Shown here piece after piece: positions 47,201 through 57,800 of a stretch of 64,000 nucleotides of DNA (the first letter of the stretch is position 1; every line of letters starts with the position of its first letter). The stretch covers positions 3,060,174-3,124,173 of the forward strand of contig OU452223.1 of assembly GCA_911728455.2 (NCBI GenBank), written 5' to 3'. The stretch comes from Marthasterias glacialis (Eukaryota > Echinodermata > Asteroidea > Forcipulatida > Asteriidae). The translations under genes and the position numbers were made by a program. Under the pieces are notes generated by a model. That model was not told the origin of the DNA, searched no databases, and was given only the letters and a program-made list of their open reading frames with translations.

Positions 47201-47670
47201 CACTGAGGTCATTGCCTCCATTACCTCCTTGAAGTATCAGGCCTGCAGTAGTCTTGTAAACCAATGATGACCCACCAGGGGGTACTGAGGTCATTGCCTC
47301 CATTACCTCCTTGAAGTATCAGGCCTGCAGTAGATTTGTAAACCAATGATGACCCACCAGGGGGTACTGAGGTCATTGCCTCCATTACCTCCTTGAAGTA
47401 TCAGGCCTGCAGTAGAATTGTAACCCAATGATGACCCACCAGGGGGCACTGAGGTCATTGCCTCCATTACCTCCTTGAAGTATCAGGCCTGCAGTAGATT
47501 TGTAAACCAATGATGACCCACCAGGGGGTACTGAGGTCATTGCCTCCATTACCTCCTTGAAGTATCAGGCCTGCAGTAGATTTGTAAACCAATGATGACC
47601 CACCAGGGGGTACTGAGGTCATTGCCTCCATTACCTCCTTGAAGTATCAGGCCTGCAGTAGATTTGTAAG
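44235..47670. repeat. 82-bp tandem array with CTCF-like motif, about 43 units
   Basis: Unit: TGATGACCCACCAGGGGGCA, CTGAGGTCATTGCCTCCATT, ACCTCCTTGAAGTATCAGGC, CTGCAGTAGAATTGTAAACC, AA. By eye about 43 motif positions, all on the plus strand. About 16 carry CACCAGGGGGCACTG, a close match to the CTCF core; about 16 carry GGGGGTACT; the rest are ACAAGGGGG, ACATGGGGG or other variants. Two half-sites of nuclear-receptor type (TGACCC and AGGTCA) flank the core. The left part (44.3-45.0 kb) is irregular, with inserts of CCATTACATCATCTTTCTCT. Higher-order blocks repeat in the middle. It lies in the intron between the 43985 and 48362 exons. Confidence 0.95.
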
Positions 47671-47683
47671 CCTAAAGAAATGA

Positions 47684-48045
47684 GGGGTGCTATGGCTGAG
47701 CGGATAAGGGCACCTGAATCAAGCTCTGCTGTTTCTGATCAGCAGAGTCTGGGTTTGAATCCCAGTTGTGACACTTGGTCCTCGAGCAAGACACTTTACT
47801 ATAATTGCTTTTTTCCACCCAGGAGTAAATGGGTACCTGTGAGGGCAGAGATGGTTCATGTGAATGATAAGCTTGGAGCGCGGTTACTCGCAGCACCGGC
47901 TGTATACTCCCCAGGGAGCTGAGATGGTCTAAGGAATGAAGTTAATGGCCCAGTGGTAGCAATGTCAGAAGCGCTTTGAAATGACCTTCAGGCTGCGATA
48001 AAGCGCTATAGAAAAACTGATTATTATTATTTATTATTTATATAT
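47684..48045 (+). mobile_element. tRNA-derived SINE
   Basis: The head looks like a class II tRNA: A box TGGCTGAGCGGATAAGGGC and B box GGGTTTGAATCCC. The body ends AAGCGCTTTGAAATGACCTT and GCGATAAAGCGCTATAGAAA, then a TTATTATTATT tail. It abuts the 82-bp array. It has no evident target duplication. Confidence 0.85.
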
Positions 48046-48361
48046 TATGTGTTCATAATAACAAGTTAATACAATTGAAATGGTTTGGATATGCAGTTAG
48101 ATAAACAAAACATTGTGTATCCATATGTAAAAATGTAAGTCATCAACAGTATGGAAAACAAAACTTGCACGTCTTCAATTTGATATGCAATGTAACACAC
48201 AAAGAAGAACATGTTCATCAGAAGCAAAACAATGAAAACATTCCAATATTTGACAAAATCGGTACATGTAATGTGGTTTCAAGCTTGCTGGAGGACAATT
48301 AATCATCTTGTAAGGATGTCACCTTCATTCATGTCATCTAACAATATTTTAAAAGACTCAC
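48046..48361. other. Intron, nothing recognised
   Basis: AT-rich; ends at the donor of the next exon. Confidence 0.5.
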
Positions 48362-48515
48362 CAATACATGGTGGGCTGTTCTAATTCTGGTTTACATATC
48401 AGTGTTGGGCATAAGACTTTGTGTTGTATTTCCTTCACATCAACATTCCATTTATTGTTTATCATCAGGTTTATAAGGTGCATCTTCTCTTGTGACAGAC
48501 CACTCATCTCACATC
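48362..48515 (-). CDS. Cysteine-containing exon
   Basis: 154 bp. Acceptor GATATTCTTTTCAG, donor GTGAGTCTT. Phase 1 in, phase 2 out. Open frame CEMSGLSQEKMHLINLMINN, then KWNVDVKEIQHKVLCP, then TLICKPELEQPTMY. Phase 1 entry fits VWC-type exons just upstream, which leave in phase 1. Domain not recognised. Fifty codons open between good splice sites is strong support for coding. Confidence 0.65.
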
Positions 48516-48981
48516 CTGAAAAGAATATCAATCAATCTTATTTTAAAATCTCATCAACCAGAGAGAAAAAAGAGAATAATGATCAAACAAGTATTGGAGT
48601 TCTCTAAACCCTAGACTGAGAGTGAGTTAATGTCTCAAGACATGAGGATTAAATCTTATTTTGAATAACAAATCCTTTCCAAAGTACTGCTTAACCCAAA
48701 CTCTGATTTCTTGAGAGATGGATCAAAACCTCAGGGAGTACAGATCTTGGATGATAATCAAAGAGAGATATTGAGTGACTTACAAAGCATGTACATTCCG
48801 TACAAGGATCTTCAGTGTAAGTAGAGTCAATGGTAACTAAGGAGATTGATAATTTCATACATTATTTGAAAATAACCAACATTCGTCTGAAAAAAACTGC
48901 AGTTGAACTTGGCTTTCGTTTCAATAGAGGCCTGAAAAATGCAGTCTGCATATTACCCACTGTCACTGTGATATAACTCAC
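48516..48981. other. Intron, nothing recognised
   Basis: No supported feature. Confidence 0.5.
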
Positions 48982-49005
48982 CAGCACATAAAGGCAAGCA
49001 TTCTC
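48982..49005 (-). CDS. Possible microexon with a VWC C-terminus
   Basis: 24 bp between acceptor TTCTACTATTGCAG and donor GTGAGTTA, phase 1 to 1. In that frame it gives ECLPLCAG, which aligns with the end of the VWC exon at 49435 (ECCPICEG) at the same intron phase. The first half of the domain is not found beside it. It could be a real microexon or the tail of a decayed duplicate. Confidence 0.35.
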
Positions 49006-49434
49006 CTGCAATAGTAGAAGTAACTCACAGTAGCATCTGGTTTCGTTAGACACCATAGTGGATGCAAGTGCCTTGTACCAAAATCACCACAGTGGCTGCA
49101 AATAGATGTTTATACTGAAAAAGAAAATGTAATACATTAGCAAAGATAGCTATGTCTGGGCATATGGTGAGGAATATCTAGAAATATTACAATGGTTTAT
49201 TGAAGAATGCAACATTTCTCCTCACAACTCCATCTCATCTGTCAAAATAAGAATAGTGTCACTATAAACAGCACTAGACAAAAAGATTTGACCGAAACTG
49301 ACAAAAGATAAAATAAAAAAATCATGGATATCTGAGCATAAATGATATAAAGTCCCAATTAAAATTGCAAATTATATCGTTAAAAATGTGACCCAAAATG
49401 CGGAAAACTGTCAAATGAAGTTGAGCTGATTTAC
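49006..49434. other. Intron, nothing recognised
   Basis: No supported feature. Confidence 0.5.
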
Positions 49435-49570
49435 CTTCACATATTGGACAACATTCTCCTGGTGGTTGATATGGATAATAACATTCTATATTGCAGCTAG
49501 CTGGTTCACATACAACATCCCCATAGATACACACACATTCATCACAGTTGGAAGTAAGACTGTACCATTC
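49435..49570 (-). CDS. von Willebrand factor C (VWC) domain exon
   Basis: 136 bp, acceptor GTCATTAGATACAG, donor GTAAATCAG; phase 0 in, phase 1 out. Encodes EWYSLTSNCDECVCIYGDVV, then CEPASCNIECYYPYQPPGE, then CCPICE. It shows the second half of the VWC pattern: CxxCxC, glycine, C, C, C, and the closing CCPxC. Such domains occur in secreted chordin-, kielin-, NELL- and thrombospondin-type proteins, often binding BMPs; which one this is cannot be told. The first half of the domain should lie in an exon upstream that I could not find. Confidence 0.8.
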
Positions 49571-50645
49571 CTGTATCTAATGACATTGTTAACACAACCT
49601 GAGATTTACAACCTGAGATTTACAACACAAATTAAAATAGCAATGTTAAGTCTAAGATCAAGTTTTACAACAATCGGTTTTGCGATTCATGGTGTTTGAA
49701 TCTGATATGTTTTAAATAGAGAAAAGACAAATCCTGGTGTTTCATCGAGAATTTTTGTTCTATTGGCTTTGTTTAGTAATGGTTTCTTAGTGCAAGCAAG
49801 TACTCTCAAAGAAAAAAATTATTCCAGCAATAACAAGAAAATAGTCCTGAGGGATGGCACAGTAAAATTGGAAGTGTACAGGCATTAAGTGGTTAAGAGT
49901 TAATTCAGGAATAAAATAATGTACATGGAGGGGGTACCTTTGCTGAGGGGCAACTTTGCTGAGGGGCAAAATGACAGATGTCTAATTACTGTGCTTTCAT
50001 TTAGGTGTGACTCTTCCCTAACCTGCAATCTGTACAGGAACCAAGCTATACCCGTTGTCATACTAATCCACACAATGTGTGCAATACTCAGGGTTTATAA
50101 CCCAGGTAATATTTGCACTAAACATCTACAATCTTGGATAAATCAAAATATGAACACATATTTAACATCCATGGCTTATTTATTCCTGTGGGTAACAATG
50201 AGAGGCTTTTGGACTCTATGAGGCAGCAGACTCCCTAGGTAAATCCATTGCTCTAAGAAATATGCACATGCTCAGAACTACACTAACAATGGAATATATC
50301 ACTGTCATGCTTGTTGCAACTTAGGCCAAGTTTGCACAAGGACCATTAGTCAACTAAAGATCAAAAATTGCCGGTACCCAACATATGTTCATGGAAACCA
50401 GTTAGTCTCAGCTACTGGTCGACAACAGGACCTTTTGGGAATTTGGACCTAGTGTCCCAAAGTCTCCTACTGTTCAAAGCATCATTGTTTCAGTCTGATA
50501 TATTGTACAGATATTATCATCAATAAAGTATGCCCTGAAAAGGGACTATAGTGTTGAAATATTCACATGAGATTGTTTTGTTATTTGCAAATGGCTGGAA
50601 TATCTGTACTTTTCAGCATTCTATATTAGGCTCTTAATTGCTTAC
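49571..50645. other. Intron, nothing firm
   Basis: Should hold the missing VWC N-terminal exon if the gene is intact. I saw no convincing candidate. A short direct repeat GAGGGGCAACTTTGCTGAGG lies near 49946. Confidence 0.45.
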
Positions 50646-50744
50646 CTGATATCTTACATTGGTTGCCATCGAATCAGTCAGTACACATGCAAACTCCATT
50701 CACGCACTTGCAATCATTCTCACTTGGGATAACACACTTATCAA
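50646..50744 (-). CDS. EGF-like exon with in-frame TGA
   Basis: 99 bp, acceptor TTTTTTTTACAG, donor GTAAGCAAT; phase 1 to 1, the usual layout of EGF exons. It reads VDKCVIPSENDCKCVNGVCM, then CTD, stop, FDGNQCKIS. All six cysteines are present (spacing 7, 1, 4, 1, 8). The TGA at 50674-50676 sits where EGF domains usually have glycine, so one GGA to TGA change would explain it. Either the exon is dead or polymorphic, the base call is wrong, or it is skipped: its symmetrical phase would keep the frame. Confidence 0.65.
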
Positions 50745-51142
50745 CTGTAAAAAAAATGGAATCATTGTAAACAACCACTACATACTGGCAACAAAGTAAA
50801 TAAAAACAAGGGAAATAATACAGGGTGAGAATGAATAAATGGGTGAAACAGTTTCAGTTTCATTCTAATATTGTGTTGCCATCCTGCAGCAAGCCCATTA
50901 GAGTATAGCCTAAGCGTGCAGCATACATGAATGCAGAATCCTCCGACAGTACGTGTGGCTCCATTAACACTGTATGCAGAATGAGTTAGCTTACCAATCT
51001 AGATGGCTACAGAAACTAAGTCAGCCCCATGGAGATTACAAACACACTGGTCTCATTCCAGAGACAAAGTTAATTGCCACCCAGCTTAGGAAGAACCATA
51101 GCAGATGCAGATGCCCTCTCTCGACAGTAAAACTATACTCAC

Positions 51143-51177
51143 CAACCTCAAGTGTGGTTTTTGGTAGAAGTGTGTTG
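51143..51177 (-). CDS. Short exon candidate upstream of the EGF exon
   Basis: 35 bp between AG (AGCAAATTTTAG) and donor GTGAGTATAG. NTLLPKTTLEV in phase 2 to 1; exit phase 1 matches the EGF exon, and entry phase 2 matches the exit of the 55366 exon. Short with a weak acceptor. Confidence 0.35.
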
Positions 51178-51329
51178 CTAAAAATTTGCTACGGTTGAAC
51201 TCCAAATCGATTGATGTCATTACTGTCAGCCAGATGAATGGATCTCACTGCAGTTAACTTCAATGCAATGATGTCTTGTCCAGTCCCACAAGAATCAAAC
51301 TTAGTCATCTAGGCCTATGCAAATAAAAG

Positions 51330-52411
51330 AAAAGAACATCCCCAAAAGATTTTTCAATTGTGACAGTCTTCTGTTTGCTAATGATCTTAAACACGCATTG
51401 TTCGCACACCTGGTGATGCGCAGCTGCTGCAGGAGGATTTGGACATGCTCTATGATTGGTCATCTACTTGGAAATTATCTCTTAATCCATCCAAATGTAA
51501 AGTGCTTACTTTGTCTCTTAAGAAGCAACTAATCTTACATAACTATGAAATGTCTTCCTCTCATCAGGAAAGAGTTGCTAAACACAAAGATTTAGGCATT
51601 TTTATTGATTGTAAACTGACCTTTGTTGCGCATGTAGACTACATTGTTGCCAAGGCAAATCGAATGCTTGGTATATTTTGGCATCATTGCAGGAATTTGG
51701 ATCGCAAAACAAAACAAATCCTTTACTGCTCTCTTGTTAGGCCGGGTCTTGAATTTGCATCTTTTTCTTTTAATTCTTTATCGGTCACCCAAGAGACTCG
51801 TATCGAACGTATCCAAAACAAATTCATTCGTTTTCTTGACATCAATGTAGATGTCCCACAAGCAACTTCTCTAGTTTCACTCAAAAATGGTAGGAGCATT
51901 ATGGATTTGATTTCCTTTTTAAATGTGTTTATTCCAATTTTAATTGTAATTTGCTTTGTTCCATTTCCCCTTAAGGTTCCCCGTCCTAACCTTTGTCACC
52001 CAGGTCTGTTTACTGTCTCTAAAAACAGGGTCAATGCCAGAGCTAAGGGCTTCATTCACTGTCACACTTCACTGTTCAATTCCATCATTCCATTCAACCC
52101 TGCTATAGACATATTCCATCAAGCCATCTTAGCTTTCAAGGTTCAAATCAAGTTTTTTAGCCCACCCCCTCACCCACTTAGTATTCCTAGTCTGGTTCTA
52201 TTACAGTGGTCCCTTTATTATTAATTGTTTCTATTCTGTTTATATCTATTTTTATATTTTTTTCTTTTCTTGCCTCTTCACTGTGATTTTATATATTATT
52301 TGTGTTTTAATGTAATGTTTTAAATATTTGTATTTGATGTTTTTATCCATCCTTTATTGGCGCTGGCACTGTTGGATTTTGTATGAAATAAAAATAAAAT
52401 AAAAAAAAAAA
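51330..52411 (+). mobile_element. 5'-truncated LINE, reverse transcriptase C-terminal part
   Basis: Starts near the catalytic box, read as LLFANDLKHALFA where FADD is usual, so the key Asp-Asp pair is already altered. A frameshift follows, then a long frame (51439-52224) with LNPSKCKVLTLS, HKDLGIFIDCKLTFVAHVD and RIERIQNKFIRFLDI: thumb and C-terminal region of a Jockey/CR1-group reverse transcriptase. It ends in a 3' UTR with a poly-T-rich stretch and an AAAATAAAAT tail at 52388-52411. Inserted antisense to the host exons in an intron. Confidence 0.8.
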
Positions 52412-53579
52412 CATGTGGGTCTCGGCTGGGAATAGATGTTTTGGTCAACATTTTAAAATTTAGGTGTGTCCCCCCCTCCCTCGCTTAAACAAATCCTAGA
52501 TCTGGGCCTGCCTTCCCAGGTCAAATAAAGGATGGACTTAGAGAATATGGATCATGTGATCTTGTCTCCCCATACTTTGTACATTTTGTCCATTTGGCCA
52601 TTAGGCTGTATCTATGTGGCAGCATTTTTAAACAGTCAAGCAAACTTAGTTTGAGACAGGGATCAGCCATTCCATCTGGATTCTTATGAAAGGGTTTGGG
52701 TGTCAGCAATCAAACTGCAAATACAAATTCAAAATCAGCATGTACTGGTGCATACAGACCAAGGAAACTATACAAGCACATCATAAAATAAATGCACTCC
52801 AACTTCCGGCAGTGGTGTGTCTTCCTTGCATTTTTAAATAAACACATTGATAATAAATGTGTGCCTTGCTGGCACGTTGATGAAAAGAGCCATGTATTGT
52901 TATTTAGATTTTCTGAAAACTTTGCAGTTGACAATAAAATTACCCTTGAGACAAGTCATTCTAGCAAAGCTCAAATGACCCTCTCAACATGTTCACTATG
53001 TACTGGACATGCTGGGGGCTGGTACCATACTACTGCTCATAATATGTATTTATCACTGACAAGTGAACTTCACTGGAACCCATGGGAGGGGGGGGGGCTT
53101 AACTGTTTAATTGTTCTGACTGCTACCACCAGACACCTCACTGCGTGTTTTGAGTGATATCCCAAATTAATCACTTCACTGTTGCGAGTAATGTTTTATG
53201 TATGAAGCAATATCATTGCATTATCATACCAGGCACAGTGTATGCAACTATACCATACATTATAGTAAATATGTAGCAGTGCAAATCCTTTATTATGGAC
53301 TGTTGAATACAAGTAACATCCACAGTGTGCATGCAGGACATGGTACTTACATGGTCTAATGTAAAACCACAGCACTGGTGCATGCATGCATCTGAGTCAA
53401 TCAAACACTGGTTTGGGTTCTCCTTGTAAACTTAACCTTAAGCCATCTACTGGCTTACTGTGCGGAGTTATAGTCTTTTATAACATATGGTGTCACTGAT
53501 GAATGCCTCACAAGATTTTAAACTTCATAAAAACATTTACCATATTTCGGATAAATTATAAAAGAATCAAAATACTTAC
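52412..53579. other. Intron, no firm feature
   Basis: Contains a 121-codon plus-strand frame (52792-53157) without a recognisable family or splice context; I do not call it. Otherwise AT-rich. Confidence 0.45.
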
Positions 53580-53660
53580 ATGGCTTGTAATGAGCTGGTA
53601 CTGAGGATCTTGAGACAGACTGAGCACCCGGATAGATCCACGCCACATCATGATTGGTTC
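53580..53660 (-). CDS. Exon candidate, 81 bp
   Basis: Acceptor GTTCATTTATAG and an ideal donor GTAAGTATT. Two frames are open: phase 0 gives EPIMMWRGSIRVLSLSQD then PQYQLITSH; phase 1 gives TNHDVAWIYPGAQSVSRSS then VPAHYKP. Neither is recognised. It does not connect in phase with the 55366 exon, so it may be alternative or belong to a different chain. Confidence 0.45.
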
Positions 53661-54118
53661 CTATAAATGAACTTAGAACTCAAGCACACTGTAGATCAAT
53701 GGATCCATTCAACAATTTTTTTTTGGAAGACTGTTCATTCAAGTTGTCTTTTGTTCTTCTACACTGCTGACTTATCAGGCAGATCCAGTAATAGCTTCTG
53801 TAACAATTGAAACAGTTTGTGGATTAAAAATGTAATATCAGCACATTCCATTCACAATCAATTTCAGATTAACCCTTATGTGGTAAAAAGTCACTTAAAT
53901 TCCTCTCCAAAATGATTTTCTGTTATTCCATAAAAACATTCAAATCAATCTGAATTGAATAATACGAAATACAAAATTTTAATAGATGTTGAATTTGCAT
54001 CGAGGATAAAGAACATTATTTGTGTTTTACCAATACACCTATGCGTGTTTAGCAATATATACTCATTACTTTCTAAGTCCTTTTGAAAAAATTCTACAAC
54101 TTTTGTCATTCTAGAGCA
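53661..54118. other. Intron, nothing recognised
   Basis: AT-rich; no supported feature. Confidence 0.5.
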
Positions 54119-54257
54119 GGGCCCAATTTCATTGAGCTGCTTAAAGTACTTGTGACATGTGACATGCTGTTTTGACTGGTAACCTTATTCTGGTAAGCAT
54201 AATTTTGTGTGTGTTTAGCTGCTGTTTGAGCCTAAGCAGCTCTATGATATTGGACCC
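54119..54257. mobile_element. Short inverted-repeat element (GGGCCC type)
   Basis: Left GGGCCCAATTTCATTGAGCT, right AGCTCTATGATATTGGACCC: an inverted repeat of about 25 bp with few mismatches in a 139-bp element. I associate this family with echinoderm genomes; a database search would confirm. Confidence 0.7.
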
Positions 54258-54840
54258 AGATATGTCTTGCCTAGAGGTGATACATTAAGTGAAGTAATTA
54301 AATAATGGCACGAATAATAGGAAGAGTTAGTTGGTCCTTACCAATAATCTGATTAAGATTCTTCTTTCAATTCCTATGATGGATATTTTCATTTAAACAC
54401 CCTTAGAGTTAACCCTGCTTTATATCATTAGTCAACATATCATTCACTCAAAATAGCTTTCATGGGAAAAGCAATATTTTTTTTTTAATTCTTCAAATTT
54501 TAAGAGACTAAAGATACTGAGCCTAGATCCAACTCAGTGCCTCATTAAAAATAACATAAAATTGAATTTATTTTCAACAAATGTTCAAAAATGTTTTTTA
54601 AAACATGTTTAACATAAACTGATAATATTTAAATTTTGGGGAACCATTGGCTGTTAACCTTTGATTACCACATCATTGTGCTGCAGCTTATAAAGTTGCA
54701 TCCATAGAGCTAGCTCTATGGTTGTATTGTATAATGGGGTGTGATCCCTTGCTACACGACAGTAACTGGTTGAATGGCTTCTGACTGGCACCCCCCCTGA
54801 AACAAATATATATAAAAAAAAGGGAGACCGCCAAAATTAG
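54258..54840. other. Intron, nothing recognised
   Basis: AT-rich; no supported feature. Confidence 0.5.
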
Positions 54841-54912
54841 GGCTGGATAGCTGAGTTGGTAGAGCGTCGATACGTACAGCCAGTTTTCACAGGTTCAAAT
54901 CCGGCTCCAGTC
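54841..54912 (+). pseudogene. tRNA-like sequence (SINE head or tRNA pseudogene)
   Basis: The acceptor arms GGCTGGA and TCCAGTC pair in all seven positions (one G-T). A box TAGCTGAGTTGGTAGAGCG and B box GGTTCAAATCC are present. The D stem has one mismatch (GCTG/GAGC) and the T stem is imperfect, so it is unlikely to be a working tRNA. Confidence 0.6.
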
Positions 54913-55365
54913 AACCATTTATAACCATCATTTCTGTTAAGGCATCCATTTATACATGTGAGATTAAAGTATACCAATCAGTCCAGATTACCTGTTTCTG
55001 CCAACATTTTGCTTTGATCTGCCAAGACTGGAGTATTTACAATATTAAGTTTCCATTTTGTTTCCTATCATTTTAAAGTATTTCCTGTTATGATTGAGAT
55101 GACCAGCAGAAAGTGTCTAGCAGATTGGTGACAGTGCAGTGTGATACCACTCTAGCTATACAACAGTCCAATGAGAGTGCTTTTTGAAAAAATCCACAAT
55201 ATGTCTGTGTTTGATTGGCTGACACTCTCAGGCACAAACAAGCAAGACAAGGGTGTACTACTTGTACATGTACATGTACATGTACACACATATACACGCT
55301 GGAGGTTGTTTGAATTATTTAGTGAAAGGAAAGGAGCTGTTGAACAATACAAGTAATTATCTCAC
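54913..55365. other. Intron with a short microsatellite
   Basis: Only the TACATG repeat at 55263-55287 stands out. Confidence 0.5.
55263..55287. repeat. TACATG hexamer microsatellite
   Basis: TGTACATGTACATGTACATG and a few more bases; self-complementary repeat. Confidence 0.8.
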
Positions 55366-55490
55366 CTCAGATTGGCACCGCTGTCTGCCTCTGTTGATAG
55401 AGTTGTTACTTTGTTCTTCAGTAGATTCCACGTAGCTTCAGAACTCTGACTGCCTCTGCTGATACAGATAGTTTTCATCAGTTCAGCACA
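55366..55490 (-). CDS. Exon candidate, helical, 125 bp
   Basis: Acceptor TTGTCATTGTTTCAG, donor GTGAGATAA; phase 0 in, phase 2 out. Open: CAELMKTICISRGSQSSEA, then TWNLLKNKVTTLSTEADS, then GANL. Probably helical or coiled-coil in part. It could splice to the short exon at 51143, which needs phase 2. Most upstream exon of the minus-strand set that I can support. Confidence 0.6.
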
Positions 55491-56129
55491 CTGAAACAAT
55501 GACAATATATACATTTTTAAATAGTAAACTTTGAAAGATTTTTGAGTAAAACAACCCATTGAAATCCTTCACTAAAATTTTGTTTTCATAATTAAAAAAT
55601 AGACATTATCATTTCTTTAAGATATTATTTCCTGATAAATTAAGAGGATTAAGATGAAGTACCCGGTACCCCTCTTGTGATAACCAATGTTTTTCAACCT
55701 GACTACCTAGTATTGTTGTAACTGTTGGGGTTTAGGACTGTGGGAAACCCTACAACTACGTTGCAGTAATCTTGTGTAACCTCTCCATATTTATAGACTT
55801 CATTTTTGAACAGAGCTTCATTTATTTCCTGACTGTTGCTTTGTAAAAGATCAGAATTTTGCAATTTCCTTAAATGTTATCTTTTCACAAAATATTTAGC
55901 CTATTTTCAGCTTCAATGTTTCTTGACATTTGTCCAGATAAAAAATAATAAAAATAACCACTCCTCTCTTTCAGGGAGACATGATACTTTTATATTAAGA
56001 AGACAGTATAATACTATTAGGACCATGCCTCAGACATTTTTAATGTCTGAGTTCTTGTTGTCTATGGTCATGTTAATTTTTTTTATTGTTATTGTTGAGT
56101 TGTTATTTTTATTGAAACATATCTTTTTT
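55491..56129. other. Intronic or intergenic, nothing recognised
   Basis: AT-rich; no supported feature. Confidence 0.5.
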
Positions 56130-57190
56130 ATGTGACACTCAATACTTGTGGAACCTGCTTCTCCTAAAATTCAATCTGCAGCTAAAAACTGCATGCTCTC
56201 AATAAGGTCAAACTTCTATGGATCACTAACAGTCAGTAGGGGTGTTGGCAACATTTTTGCATGATTGGCTACTTTACAGCTTTCCTCCCATTTCTTTTTG
56301 TAACTTTAGAAAACTATTTTATGATTCTTATCATATATCTGCTTTATACATGATTACAACAGCATCAATGAAGCAAAATTGTAACAGATAATCCTACAAG
56401 GACTTGGGGTTGGTGAACATCATTTGTAATTGTAAGGCTGATCACCACCAGATTTGTGACCTTATATAAATATTTTCTAAAGCCATTTCAACAATATCAA
56501 AGAAGAATCGCAGGGGCAGAATATAGTTTTCAAGGCTTCAATTTATGTTAAGTTTCAACGGCCCCATGTTTCGAGCCTAGCAGAGTTTTCTTCTGAACAA
56601 CTAAAAATCATGAAAAAGGCTTGAATACTTTTGGTAATCATTGATGTTTATCTTTGTAACATATTTTTAACGTAATAAGAACTTTATGTTTATTTTATAA
56701 ACAGTGAAACTAAAAGTATGATTTATTTTTGACTCGATTTAAAACAATAGCCAGAAGTTTCAAAACAAAAATTATTAAGATGTGTCTGCAATTGCTGCCA
56801 AAGAACTCTGACACTCAAAAGGAGGTATAATTTTGGTATCAATATTATTGAGTGGCAAAATGTTACTTTTCTTGAAACATTATGTCTTTTATTTGATGCT
56901 CAATACTTTTAAAACCTGTTCCAAAATTCAATCTGCAGCTACAATTCTGCATGTTGTCCATCAGGTAAAACCTGCTGTGAATCACTTACAGTAGGGGTGT
57001 TGGCAACATTTTTTAGTGAATGGCTACTATACAGCCTTAATAAATAACAGCTTCATCCAACTGCTTTTTGTAATTGTAACATTAGAGTATTTCTGGATGA
57101 TTCCTCTCTTAAATCTGGCTTTATACAAGACAATATTTATATCAATGAGTTAACTCTGTTACAGTTAACTCCACAAGGACCAGTGGATAG
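56130..57190. repeat. Local direct duplication, arms about 300 bp
   Basis: 56130-56420 and 56890-57190 share an order of phrases: AAAATTCAATCTGCAGCTA, GTAGGGGTGTTGGCAACATT, TGGCTACT, CTTTTTGTAA, and CACAAGGAC/TACAAGGAC. Old and diverged. No gene seen. Confidence 0.7.
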
Positions 57191-57586
57191 TGTAAAAGAT
57201 TAATGAGACTGAAGACATAAAATGTTGTGGCTTTTTGTAATTATTATCTGGAGTCATAGCAATATAACATAAAAATGGACAGGATACTATTTTCATGGTA
57301 ACCATTTATATTTAACTTGGTACTACTTTGACATTATAAGAACTGTATGTTTATTGCATACACATTAACCCTCCAATAGGTGCATACTCCCAAGATACCC
57401 CTAAATCTCCCATATGTTATGCACACAACCGTAAAGTTACCCATGCCACACTTTCCTGTCATTGTATTTGTATAGAGTCGATCAGTGCCACAGATTGCCA
57501 CTGTAGAAATTGACCAAAGTTGAGAACTTTATCTCTGCCAACAGTAGCCTTGACCAAGGCTGTTTTTGCGCTTTCCCTTAGGCCTA
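57191..57586. other. Nothing recognised
   Basis: AT-rich single-copy DNA. Confidence 0.5.
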
Positions 57587-57800
57587 GTTATCCAAGCATG
57601 GAGTCCAAGAGGACGATACGCAGTCGCTGACAAACACAGTCATGCACAGAGTCTGTCCTGAGTTATCCACGCACGGAGTCCGTAAGGACGATATGCAGTT
57701 GCTGACCAACACAGTCATGCACAGAGTATGTCAGGAAGATACACATGCCCACACACACACTGTCCAAGCATGGAGTCTGTTAGGACGACAGCCTTGATGC
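57587..57800. repeat. Short tandem repeat, unit about 75 bp, 2.5 units
   Basis: TTATCCAAGCATGGAGTCC, a GGACGATA phrase and CACAGTCATGCACAGAGT repeat at about 57587 and 57662; a partial third unit starts at 57751. Confidence 0.8.

Noticed and set aside
52792-53157. 121-codon plus-strand frame
   Set aside because: No family, unusual composition, no splice or promoter context, opposite strand to surrounding exons.
54841-54912. Functional tRNA gene
   Set aside because: D-stem and T-stem mismatches; better seen as a SINE head or pseudogene.
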